From: JALSNL01 sp036479585
GTDB taxonomy: Bacteria; Bacteroidota; Ignavibacteria; Ignavibacteriales; Melioribacteraceae
Assembly: GCA_965224785.1 (NCBI GenBank)
Contig: OZ245062.1
Coordinates: 682,001-746,000, forward strand
DNA length: 64,000 nt
Direction: 5' to 3'
Part shown: positions 35,858 through 44,098 of the stretch, piece after piece
Layout: each line of letters begins with the position of its first letter
Numbering within the stretch: position 1 is the first letter of the stretch
Translations under genes and position numbers: made by a program
Notes under the pieces: generated by a model
Databases searched by the model: none
What the model saw: only the letters and a program-made list of their open reading frames with translations
Told to the model about the DNA's origin: nothing

Positions 35858-37420
35858 TTATCGATTGTTATTTTTTTTTCGTAAAACAAACCAATCATAA
35901 ACTCCAGTAATGGTAACTATAAAAAAGAAAAGCGAACCGAGTGGAACTAACAGAATATACAATCCACCAAGAATACCCTTGAAAAATCTTCCGTTATGAA
36001 TTTCGAATAAGTAATTCCAAAGTGGTATTCTACATTCGGTTAACATTTCTTTTGGCATTGTAAATCTACCGTTCAGTTTTGAATTCCCAATAGGTAGCCA
36101 ACCTTGTTCGTGTGCTGTAATAAATTCTTCACCTTGCGGAGTTCTAAAATATCCAGTTATCATTTTTTCTGCAGGGCGAACATTTGAAATTTCTTTAGCT
36201 TTTTCTCCAGTCAACAAATCAATGGGTTTTCCAGTCGCTCGTTCCAGATGAAAAAGTCCGTTGAACGAACCGATTAAATATCCACCATGTCCTAAAGTAT
36301 CAAAGACTGTTGGCCCCATTACAAATATTGGCGAATTTAGTTTTGTCTTTTTGAAATGTAATGTTGAGTTAGTATTAGCTTGATACAATCCTTCCGTTGT
36401 TTCTAAAATAATTTTATTATCAATCGGATCATAAAGTGCAGTATGGATTTTCTCATACCAAGGATTTTCATTTAAGAATCCGGGATAATACTTTGCCGGA
36501 ATTGTACCAGTCGCAATTACTGCAAGCATTGGTGGACGCATGAAGAAAGCTGTTCCGGCAACTATAAGCATTATTGCTGCAGCCCAAATACCAAGTTTAA
36601 AATGATACTTAAACAAAAACTTAAAAGCTTTCTTCTCTGATTTTTTTAACTGAACTTTTTTCTTCCTTTTCCATTTTAACATTTTTGGAAAATACCAAGC
36701 GTAAAAAGCAGAAATACTAAGGAAGAAAATAATGAGTCCAACTAAATCTAATAACAATTTACCTGGTAAACCTAAAACTCTACCATCGTGCAGATGAAAA
36801 AATAACTCAACTAGAGTAACAACTCTTTCCTCATTACTTTCTGCTAATTTCATTTTTGAGAACTGTAAATCTATTGGAGAATCTTTACCAAGTTCAGCTT
36901 CATAAAAATTAGATTCAGTTATAATATGAATTTTATTTTTAACTTTAAGTATTTTTTTTACTTTCTCAATTTCACTACCTAGAATAATGTTTGACCAGAT
37001 TCCATTTTCTAAATTGCTAACATAAAATCCGCCATCTGTTGCTGCAAACAAAAATTCTTCTGAGCTTGAGTTAAATAAAAAAATGTCATTCGTCTTTTTA
37101 TAAAAGGGAGATGAAGGAAAATTATTCATATAAGAATGAAAAGTTTTTCCACCATCTTTTGTTTCCCAAACACCAAGTTTACCACAAGCATAAGCTCGGT
37201 TGGGATCTTTATGTAAATAGAGCATTTTAATTAGAGAACTTCTGTTCCAATTTTTTACATGATAGTGATCTGGAACAGCCCAGCTGGGAACGGAGAAGTC
37301 AGAAATTAGTTCAGGGTGGTTCATCATAATGCCAGAAACACTTTCCCACATTAAAAATAAAATAAGTACTAGCCCCAAATATTTATGGAACCATTTTGAT
37401 GTTTTGAATAATTTTTTCAT
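35858..37420 (-). CDS. PepSY-associated TM-helix protein with Asp-box segment
   Basis: Membrane protein of 520 residues. Helix 1 (about 14-33) is followed by MNHPE, as in PepSY-associated TM proteins. The periplasmic loop contains Asp-box-like propeller turns (WETKDGGKTF; FAATDGGFYVS). Further helices are at about 213-235, 275-295 and 483-508. The HxGRxLGLPGKxL-like stretch (HDGRVLGLPGKLLLDLVGL) is the classic end of a PepSY unit, and NGRFFKGILGG repeats it near the end. Such proteins are often linked to iron or flavin reduction. No flavodoxin or reductase domain is fused here. Followed on the same strand by the DUF6787-like gene. Confidence 0.78.
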   Translation of the reverse strand: MKKLFKTSKWFHKYLGLVLILFLMWESVSGIMMNHPELISDFSVPSWAVPDHYHVKNWNRSSLIKMLYLHKDPNRAYACGKLGVWETKDGGKTFHSYMNNFPSSPFYKKTNDIFLFNSSSEEFLFAATDGGFYVSNLENGIWSNIILGSEIEKVKKILKVKNKIHIITESNFYEAELGKDSPIDLQFSKMKLAESNEERVVTLVELFFHLHDGRVLGLPGKLLLDLVGLIIFFLSISAFYAWYFPKMLKWKRKKKVQLKKSEKKAFKFLFKYHFKLGIWAAAIMLIVAGTAFFMRPPMLAVIATGTIPAKYYPGFLNENPWYEKIHTALYDPIDNKIILETTEGLYQANTNSTLHFKKTKLNSPIFVMGPTVFDTLGHGGYLIGSFNGLFHLERATGKPIDLLTGEKAKEISNVRPAEKMITGYFRTPQGEEFITAHEQGWLPIGNSKLNGRFTMPKEMLTECRIPLWNYLFEIHNGRFFKGILGGLYILLVPLGSLFFFIVTITGVYDWFVLRKKNNNR

Positions 37421-37545
37421 TCGAATAAAGTAAATTTAGAAATAAGTATGAATAGTCTGATTATTTGTTATTTAAACTTAATCTAAATAAAAATAATTGT
37501 CAATTGTAATTTAGTAAATGAGAATTGAATGGATTTTGAGAGTAC

Positions 37546-37580
37546 AAAAAAAATGACTCCAAGGTAAAACCCTGGAGTCA
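37546..37580 (-). terminator. Minus-strand rho-independent terminator
   Basis: On the minus strand an 8-base perfect stem (TGACTCCA/TGGAGTCA, extended inward by two G-C pairs) is followed by eight T. It would stop transcripts from the radical SAM gene at 39163-38036 after they have crossed the 87-residue gene in antisense. Confidence 0.7.
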
Positions 37581-37664
37581 ATGAGGACCAACAAATCAAA
37601 AGGAAGTTTGATTTTGTCTATCTTTTACAATAGACAGTACAAATAAACATAATTTTTGGGACAT

Positions 37665-37688
37665 AAGTTGTGATGTAAGTCACGACTT
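37665..37688. promoter_or_regulatory. CRP/FNR-family-like palindrome TGTGA-N6-TCACG
   Basis: AAGTTGTGA and TCACGACTT form 9-base arms (one G-T mismatch) around six bases. The inner part is one mismatch from the CRP-family consensus TGTGA-N6-TCACA. It lies about 73 bases before the start of the 87-residue gene and 245 bases from the PepSY gene start. The regulator is not identified. Confidence 0.5.
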
Positions 37689-37760
37689 GATTTTACTCAC
37701 TAAACTGAAGAATATACATGCCGATAGTCAGAAAAATAATAATTATTTAAAGGTAAACTT

Positions 37761-38024
37761 GTGAATACATATTATGAACCTTCAATTTCTGCTTACAAAC
37801 TTTTGGAAGAAGTAACTAGAACTCTTAATATTTCTGAAACTCCTGAAGTTAGTCTAGTAAATGGTAATGTTACTAAAATTATACAAAGTTGTAACGCAAT
37901 TATAGATGCTAACGAAACTGAAAAAAACATTAAAGAATTATTGAAGTATTATATTGCACGAAGTTTTTTTGATGATTATAATTTAGGAGTGGAAGATGAT
38001 TATCCTAAAACGGCTATTTGTTAA
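37761..38024 (+). CDS. Small orphan protein, 87 residues
   Basis: No family recognised. The protein is acidic and mostly helical in appearance, with no signal peptide or membrane segment, and ends DDYPKTAIC. The GTG start has AAAGG seven bases before it. A CRP-like palindrome stands upstream. It is the only plus-strand gene between two minus-strand genes and would be covered by antisense RNA from the radical SAM gene if the terminator at 37546 is used. Coding status is likely but not certain. Confidence 0.6.
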   Translation: MNTYYEPSISAYKLLEEVTRTLNISETPEVSLVNGNVTKIIQSCNAIIDANETEKNIKELLKYYIARSFFDDYNLGVEDDYPKTAIC

Positions 38025-38035
38025 TCTATAATTCT

Positions 38036-39163
38036 TCAATCAATCAATAACTTTTCGTAATACTGAGAAGTTCCAGTATCAAGAATTTCCCAAATGATTT
38101 TTCTTATAGTATTTCCAATTCCATTAATTTGTCCAAGCTTGTTTCTAATTGATTCAACAGAAACATCCAATTTAGAAATTGCATAAGATGCATAACCAAA
38201 CTGCGATTTATATCCTCTTGATTTTAAGAGGAAATCTATTTGATCTAATATTACCACAACCAAATCATTCTTGCTCAAAATATCATTGTAAAATTTTGCT
38301 GGAATTCTTTTAGGGATTTTATACTTTTTTGCAATTGTATTAAAAGTAAAATTTATCATCTCATAATAATCTTGCGAAGTATTTCCCCACTTATCTTTTT
38401 GGTAAATAGTCTCATACTCTAATGATAGTTGAGGGAAATGCTCATTCAAAGTATTCATAAAATAATCTTTTTGTCTGCCTTCTTTAAGAGTCATTCCACT
38501 AAATACTATAAAATCAACTCCGGCATTTTTGGCAGCTCTAATAGAATCATCAATCATTTTTGGAGTATCAGTTATAAAAGGAATCACGGGCATCAAGTAC
38601 ATTCCACAAGTTAATCCGGCTTTCTTAAACTTTTCAATTGTAGCTAATCTTTTAGATGGAGCTGATGCTAAAGGTTCAAAGATTGAACTGATTTTATCAT
38701 CAACAGAAGAGAAGCTGAAACTAACAATGGCTCGGTTCTTCTCGTTTATCATTTTTAATAAATCAATATCTCTTTCAACCAATGTTGATTTTGTAAGTAT
38801 GTGAACAGGGAAATTATATTCATAAAGAAGCTCAAGGGTTTGTTTTGTTAACTCATACTTTTTCTCAGTTGGCTCATAGCTATCGCAAATTCCACCGCCC
38901 GGTAAAATGAAACTTCGCTTCAAAGGTTTACGTTTTCGTTTTGGATCAAGCTCTTTTCGTAAAATTTTAATTGCATTTGTTTTTACAGAAATATCTTTCC
39001 CAAATTCACCTGGAACGTAATAACTTTCTGCCCTGCCATCGCAATAAGAACAATTAAAACTACAACCTATGTATAAGTTCATACTGTAATGAGTGATGAA
39101 CCAAGAGTCAATTTTCTTGTTCTTTCGTAAAATGGATTTAGCTTCTGTTTCGGTTATGTTCAT
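38036..39163 (-). CDS. SPL/Rv2578c-like radical SAM protein with C-terminal PolX-type HhH motif
   Basis: Radical SAM protein of 375 residues. The 4Fe-4S motif CSFNCSYC (Cys34, Cys38, Cys41; CX3CX2C) and sequence such as GGGICDSYEPTEKKYELT and FPVHILTKS match the spore photoproduct lyase-like/Rv2578c-type family. The last 33 residues (343-375) contain GQINGIGNTIRKIIWEIL and DTGTSQYYEKL, which resembles the N-terminal helix-hairpin-helix of family X DNA polymerases (GIGxxIAxxIxEILxTG). This suggests DNA contact, hence perhaps DNA lesion repair, but no substrate is known. Transcribed alone; a GTCATTC repeat lies upstream. Confidence 0.8.
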   Translation of the reverse strand: MNITETEAKSILRKNKKIDSWFITHYSMNLYIGCSFNCSYCDGRAESYYVPGEFGKDISVKTNAIKILRKELDPKRKRKPLKRSFILPGGGICDSYEPTEKKYELTKQTLELLYEYNFPVHILTKSTLVERDIDLLKMINEKNRAIVSFSFSSVDDKISSIFEPLASAPSKRLATIEKFKKAGLTCGMYLMPVIPFITDTPKMIDDSIRAAKNAGVDFIVFSGMTLKEGRQKDYFMNTLNEHFPQLSLEYETIYQKDKWGNTSQDYYEMINFTFNTIAKKYKIPKRIPAKFYNDILSKNDLVVVILDQIDFLLKSRGYKSQFGYASYAISKLDVSVESIRNKLGQINGIGNTIRKIIWEILDTGTSQYYEKLLID

Positions 39164-39189
39164 TTTATGTTTGTATTTGTTAACTGATT

Positions 39190-39258
39190 GTCATTCTCAG
39201 CTTGACTGGGAATCTAGAGGAAATAAATGGATTCCCGATATAAACATTCGGGAATGAC
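39190..39258. repeat. Dispersed inverted-repeat element, family 1 (copy 3)
   Basis: Begins GTCATTCTCAGCTTGACTGG and ends ATTCGGGAATGAC. The reverse complement matches the copy at 5429-5502 over nearly the whole length (GTCATTCCCGAATGT start, GAATCCAT centre, GATTCCCAGTCAA, end GAGAATGAC). Confidence 0.8.
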
Positions 39259-39385
39259 AAATAAAAATCAAAAGCTATTATAGCAGGTTTTGTAAACCAA
39301 AATATAAGATTAAAATACAAAATTTGTTATATTAATAATCTTCATTATATTTATAATTAGTCAAAGTAGAGGAGTTAATTGTTTT

Positions 39386-40789
39386 ATGAACGACAAATAT
39401 GATATTGCAGTTCTTGGCGGTGGACCTGGAGGTTATGTTGCTGCTATTAAAGCATCACAACTTGGTTATAAAACCTGTGTAATTGATAAAGATAATCTCG
39501 GTGGAGTCTGTTTAAATTGGGGTTGTATCCCAACCAAATCACTAATCAAAAATGCAGAAGTTTACGACTTGATGAAAAATCACTCAAAAGATTTTGGGAT
39601 TACTGTTGAAGGATTAGATTTTGATTTTGCTAAAATAATAAAACGCAGTAGAAATGTATCAAAGAAAGTAACCAAAGGTGTTGAGTACCTTGTTAAGAAA
39701 AATAATATTGATCGCATAAAAGGTTTTGGAAAACTAACATCAAAAAATAAAATTGAAATTACAGACAAGGATGGAAAAGTAATTGATAAAATTTCTGCCG
39801 AGAAAATTATTATTGCAACTGGGGCTAGACCAAAATTTATTCCGGCAATTCCAGTTGATAGAGAACGGATAATTACAAGTTCAGAAGCAATGACGTTAAA
39901 TGAACTTCCCAAAGAAATGATTGTTATTGGTGCTGGAGCAATTGGAGTTGAGTTTGCATATTTCTATTCTGTATTTGGAACAAAAGTAACAATTATAGAA
40001 ATGCTTGATAATCCTTTGCCTATTGAAGATGAGGAAGTTTCTAAAACACTTGAGAGCAGTTTTAAGAAACGAAGAATTGAAATATTAACAAATACTATTG
40101 TTGAAAAAGCAACAGTTGAAAAAGATAAAGTTGAAGTAATTATAAAACAAAATGATGAAACAATAACCCTAACTGCTGATATAGTTCTTAATGCAATTGG
40201 AGTAACTGGAAACGTTGAAGGATTTGGTTTAGAAGAACTTGGAGTTGAGTTATTCAAGAATCACATTAAAGTTGATAAAGAAACTTACGAAACAAACATT
40301 AAAAATATTTTTGCAATTGGCGATGTAATTGGTCCACCTTGGTTAGCACACGTTGCTTCGGAAGAGGGAATAAAATGTATTGAAAATATTAAAGGAATTG
40401 AAACTTCACCAATTAATTATGAAGCTATTCCTGGATGTACTTACTGCCAACCTCAAATTGCATCAATAGGTTTAACAGAAGCAAAAGCAATTGAGCAAGG
40501 ATATAAAATTAAAGTCGGGAAGTTCCCATTTTCTGCAAGTGGAAAGTCTGCTGCAATAGGGGAGCGAGAAGGATTTGTAAAAATTATTTTTGATGAAAAA
40601 TATGGAGAGTTGCTCGGAGCACATATTATTGGCTCGGAAGCGACTGAACTTATAGCTGAGATTGGACTTGCAATGTCTATGGAAGCTGATTTTAAATCGA
40701 TTGTAAATACAATTCATGCACATCCAACATTGTCAGAATCAATAATGGAAGCAGCAGCAAATGCTTATGGAGAATCAATCCATATTTAA
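39386..40789 (+). CDS. lpdA: Dihydrolipoyl dehydrogenase (E3)
   Basis: FAD-dependent E3 of 467 residues that reoxidises dihydrolipoamide with NAD+. The N-terminal FAD motif GGGPGG (11-16), the redox disulfide GGVCLNWGC (Cys42, Cys47), the NAD-binding GAGAIGVEFA and the C-terminal HAHPTLSE (His446) are all present. First gene of the cluster lpdA-lipB-E1-E2, which supplies the complex and its cofactor. Confidence 0.96.
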   Translation: MNDKYDIAVLGGGPGGYVAAIKASQLGYKTCVIDKDNLGGVCLNWGCIPTKSLIKNAEVYDLMKNHSKDFGITVEGLDFDFAKIIKRSRNVSKKVTKGVEYLVKKNNIDRIKGFGKLTSKNKIEITDKDGKVIDKISAEKIIIATGARPKFIPAIPVDRERIITSSEAMTLNELPKEMIVIGAGAIGVEFAYFYSVFGTKVTIIEMLDNPLPIEDEEVSKTLESSFKKRRIEILTNTIVEKATVEKDKVEVIIKQNDETITLTADIVLNAIGVTGNVEGFGLEELGVELFKNHIKVDKETYETNIKNIFAIGDVIGPPWLAHVASEEGIKCIENIKGIETSPINYEAIPGCTYCQPQIASIGLTEAKAIEQGYKIKVGKFPFSASGKSAAIGEREGFVKIIFDEKYGELLGAHIIGSEATELIAEIGLAMSMEADFKSIVNTIHAHPTLSESIMEAAANAYGESIHI

Positions 40790-40828
40790 TTAAATATGCA
40801 GAATACAATTCTGCGATACGTTTTTTGT

Positions 40829-40851
40829 ACCACAGACTAGTAGTCTGTGGT
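40829..40851. repeat. Perfect 11-bp-arm palindrome ACCACAGACTA-G-TAGTCTGTGGT
   Basis: A 23-base palindrome with a single central base, 40 bases after the lpdA stop. It has no T-run on either 3' side, so it does not look like an intrinsic terminator. It resembles REP-type palindromes. Confidence 0.7.
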
Positions 40852-40870
40852 GATTGGTGAAATTGCAAAT

Positions 40871-40930
40871 GTCATACTGAGCTGAGTCGTAGTAGGTAAA
40901 GGTGTAGTTCATAAATGCTCGGGTGGAATT
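40871..40930. repeat. Dispersed element, family 3 (copy 2)
   Basis: Starts GTCATACTGAGCTGAGTCG, a match to the reverse complement of 31335-31398. A GGCTCAGTCAAGACA stretch at 40950-40964 may be its other end. Confidence 0.45.
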
Positions 40931-40977
40931 TATCTTCAAACTTAAGGAAGGCTCAGTCAAGACATAACTAAATTCTA

Positions 40978-41661
40978 ATGAAGAAAGAAAATAAAAAAAT
41001 AATTATTTGCGATTTAGGTTTGATCGAATACAAGAAAGCTTGGCAAATTCAAAAAGAGTTTCATAAAAAAAGAACACTTGATGATATTGAGGATATTCTA
41101 TTTATTTGTGAACATCCGCATACTTATACTCTTGGCAAAACTGCAGAAGTAAAAAATTTAATTTTTGATGAGCAAGAGTTGCATCGTAAAGAGATAACAG
41201 TCTTTAATATAGATAGGGGTGGAGATATAACCTATCACGGTCCTGGACAAATTGTTGGTTATGCAATTTTAGATTTATCAAATTGGAAGAAAGATACTCA
41301 TTTATATCTACGAGCTTTGGAAGATGTATTGATTAACACTTGTAAAGATTATGGTCTTGAAAGTGAACGAAACAATAAATATACTGGTGTTTGGATCGGC
41401 GATAGAAAAATTTGTGCAATAGGGATTAAGGTTAGTCGCTGGGTTACAATGCATGGCTTCGCTTTTAATGTAAACACAGATTTAGACTTATTTGATGGAA
41501 TTATTCCTTGTGGAATTCAAGAGAAAGAAGTTACAACTTTAAGTAAAGAATTAGATACTGATGTTTATATGGAAGAAGTGAAAAAAATAGTAGTAAATAA
41601 TTTTATAAATATTTTCGATTATAAATTAGTTGAGAAAAAGACATTGAAAGAATTGAATTAG
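40978..41661 (+). CDS. lipB: Octanoyltransferase LipB
   Basis: Moves octanoyl from acyl carrier protein to lipoyl domains, the first step of lipoate synthesis. The protein has 227 residues. Family blocks are EHPHTYTLGK, RGGDITYHGPGQIVGY, GRKICAIGIKVSRWVTMHG (catalytic Lys region) and IPCGIQEKEVTTL with the acyl-carrying Cys. The acceptors are encoded just downstream (E2, with two lipoyl lysines). LipA at 48990 completes the pathway. Confidence 0.95.
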   Translation: MKKENKKIIICDLGLIEYKKAWQIQKEFHKKRTLDDIEDILFICEHPHTYTLGKTAEVKNLIFDEQELHRKEITVFNIDRGGDITYHGPGQIVGYAILDLSNWKKDTHLYLRALEDVLINTCKDYGLESERNNKYTGVWIGDRKICAIGIKVSRWVTMHGFAFNVNTDLDLFDGIIPCGIQEKEVTTLSKELDTDVYMEEVKKIVVNNFINIFDYKLVEKKTLKELN

Positions 41662-41746
41662 AAAATCTATTGAGTTATAAACTGACTGTCAAAAGGAAGT
41701 CGGTTTCCAAAAGTATTAGAAAAATTGATTTTGCAGAAGGAATAAA

Positions 41747-43840
41747 ATGAATAAAAACAGCGATACCAAAGAAATGAAAATACAGACTAAAACTAATGGA
41801 AAAAGTAAGAAAGTTACTTCTAATAATCTTGGTGGATGTACAAAGGAAGAGTTAATTAAAATTCTTAGATTGATGTACACTTCCCGATCAATGGATATAA
41901 AAGTAATGAATTTATTGAAGCAAGGTAAATCTTATTTTCACCTACCATCTGCAGGACACGAAGCAACTCAAATAGCATTTGGACAAGTGATGAACGCTGG
42001 CTATGATTGGGCTTTCCCTTATTATAGAGATATGGCTTTTGTACTTGGACTTGGAACTAAAATTGAAGATATATTTTTACATCAATTAGCAAAAGCAGAT
42101 GACCCAATGTCCGGTGGTCGGCAAATGCCTTGTCATTGGGGCTCAAAAGAATTTAATATACCTGCTCAATCAAGTCCAACAGGCACTCAATTTTTACAAG
42201 CGGTTGGTACTGCATTAGCAAATAAAAAATCCGGACTAAATGCTGTTACCTATGTAAGTAGTGGCGAAGGGACAACTAGCGAAGGTGAATTTCACGAAGC
42301 TGTTAATTGGGCAAGTCGAGAAAAAATTCCGGTTGTGTTTGTAATCCAAAATAACAAGTGGGCAATTTCAGTTCCAGTTGAAAATCAGTCTGGTGGTAAA
42401 GATGCTTCCATTTCTGCAATGATGAGTGGTTATGAAAACTTATTACGTTTTTCTGTTGATGGAACTGATTATTTGAAGATGAAAGAAGTTGCCGAAGAAG
42501 CCTTTAATTATGCACGAGCTGGAAATGGGCCTGTTCTTGTAGAGGCAAAAACTATTCGACTTTTTTCTCACTCTACTTCAGATGATCAGGCTAAATATAG
42601 ACCAAAGGATTCAATTGCAGAAGATATTAAAAAAGATCCTTTGGAGAAGTTTGTAAAACTTTTAATGGATGAAAAAATTATCACTAAAGAAAGTTATACA
42701 GAATTAAAGCTAGAAATTAATGAACATATAAATGAAGCAGCTGATTGGGCTTACTTAAAACCTGATCCTGACATAAAAGAAATTACAAGATACGTTCTTG
42801 ATGAAAGTGGGAAAAGTGAAAAGTTAAAATACAATAATTGTAAGGCTGAAGGTATTCCGGTTGTAATGGTTGATGCAATTAATCATGCTTTACGAGAAGA
42901 GATGGAACGTAATAAAAAAATATATGTATTTGGAGAAGATGTTGCTGATGGGAAAGGTGGAGTGTTTACAGCTACAAAGGGACTCTCTACTCAATTTGGA
43001 AATGAAAGAGTTTTCAACTCGCCTCTTGCGGAGGCAAGTATAATGGGAGTTGCAATTGGGATGGCACTAACTGGAAAAAAACCTTGCGTTGAAATTCAAT
43101 TTGGAGATTATATTTGGCCTGCATTTATGCAAATAAGAAATGAACTTGTAATGATGCGTTATAGATCAAATAATAAATTTGAAGCTCCGGTTGTAATTCG
43201 TGTAGCGGTTGGTGGTTATATAAATGGTGGAATTTACCACTCACAAAATATTGAAGCATTCTTTGCTCATATGCCTGGACTTTTAATTGCTTATCCTTCC
43301 AATGCTGCTGATGCAAAAGGATTGCTGAAGACCGCTCTACGATTGAACGATCCGGTGTTATTTTTAGAACACAAAGGTTTGTACAGACAAAGTTATGCAA
43401 CTAGACCTGAACCTGATGCAGATTATCTTGTTCCATTTGGCAAAGCAGTTGTAACAAGAAAAGGTGATGATTTAACAGTGGTAACTTATGGAGCAATGGT
43501 TCACGAAACAGAATTTGCTGCAAAGAAATTAGAGGAAGAAGGATACTCATTGGAGATTATAGATATTAGAACAATATTTCCATTAGATACAGAGATTATA
43601 TTTGAATCTGTAAAGAGAACTGGAAAAGCTATTGTTATACACGAAGATAGTTTAACAACTGGATTTGGTGCGGAGATTGTAGCCAGAATTTCGGATGCTT
43701 GTTTTGAAAATTTAGATGGACCTGTAAAAAGATTTGGAGCAAAAGATACACCAATTCCATTTCATCCAAAATTAGAAAGAGCAATATTACCAACAAGAAA
43801 AACAATTTATAATAAACTAAAAGATTTGTTGGATTACTAG
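41747..43840 (+). CDS. 2-oxoacid dehydrogenase E1, fused alpha-beta subunits
   Basis: Thiamin diphosphate-dependent E1 of 697 residues, the alpha (about 1-345) and beta (about 370-697) chains being fused. The alpha part has the ThDP motif GEG (173-175) with Asn-Asn at 202-203. The beta part opens with DAINHALREEME and YVFGEDVADGKGGVF, as in branched-chain or pyruvate E1-beta. It decarboxylates a 2-oxoacid and transfers the acyl group to lipoyl-E2. Sequence alone does not settle pyruvate against branched-chain substrates. The gene lies between lipB and E2. Confidence 0.92.
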   Translation: MNKNSDTKEMKIQTKTNGKSKKVTSNNLGGCTKEELIKILRLMYTSRSMDIKVMNLLKQGKSYFHLPSAGHEATQIAFGQVMNAGYDWAFPYYRDMAFVLGLGTKIEDIFLHQLAKADDPMSGGRQMPCHWGSKEFNIPAQSSPTGTQFLQAVGTALANKKSGLNAVTYVSSGEGTTSEGEFHEAVNWASREKIPVVFVIQNNKWAISVPVENQSGGKDASISAMMSGYENLLRFSVDGTDYLKMKEVAEEAFNYARAGNGPVLVEAKTIRLFSHSTSDDQAKYRPKDSIAEDIKKDPLEKFVKLLMDEKIITKESYTELKLEINEHINEAADWAYLKPDPDIKEITRYVLDESGKSEKLKYNNCKAEGIPVVMVDAINHALREEMERNKKIYVFGEDVADGKGGVFTATKGLSTQFGNERVFNSPLAEASIMGVAIGMALTGKKPCVEIQFGDYIWPAFMQIRNELVMMRYRSNNKFEAPVVIRVAVGGYINGGIYHSQNIEAFFAHMPGLLIAYPSNAADAKGLLKTALRLNDPVLFLEHKGLYRQSYATRPEPDADYLVPFGKAVVTRKGDDLTVVTYGAMVHETEFAAKKLEEEGYSLEIIDIRTIFPLDTEIIFESVKRTGKAIVIHEDSLTTGFGAEIVARISDACFENLDGPVKRFGAKDTPIPFHPKLERAILPTRKTIYNKLKDLLDY

Positions 43841-43913
43841 TTTTATATATACTATATATAAAAAAACCAAATTGTGATTAGTATAAGTTAATTCTTAAAA
43901 ATCGATATTTATT

Positions 43914-44039
43914 GTCATTCTGAATGAAGTGCCTTTTACTGCATGAAGAATCTCATAACTATTAAAGTTTGAGATATTTCCACCGCAAAATAACTGCGGG
44001 GTAAACGAACGTTCAAAAAGCAAACTCTTTCAAAATGAC
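43914..44039. repeat. Dispersed inverted-repeat element, family 2 (copy 2)
   Basis: Starts GTCATTCTGAATGAAGTGCC and ends CAAACTCTTTCAAAATGAC. It aligns with the reverse complement of 13051-13149, with about 27 extra bases that include the small hairpin CCGCA/TGCGG near 43983-43999. It separates E1 from E2. Confidence 0.75.
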
Positions 44040-44098
44040 AAGCTTATAAAATTTTTATGTAACTCTGAAGTAAAAAGTTTTAGAAATTTGGAGAAGAA

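Larger units (their letters stand above)
37421..37760. other. Regulatory intergenic region with three hairpins
   Basis: This 340-base gap between the divergent PepSY (minus) and 87-residue (plus) genes holds a minus-strand terminator (37546-37580), an AT stem AAATCAAA/TTTGATTT near 37595-37615, and a CRP-like palindrome (37665-37688). No open frame was seen. Confidence 0.6.

Noticed and set aside
39580..39912. 110-residue minus-strand frame opposite lpdA
   Set aside because: Shadow of a gene with all catalytic motifs on the plus strand.
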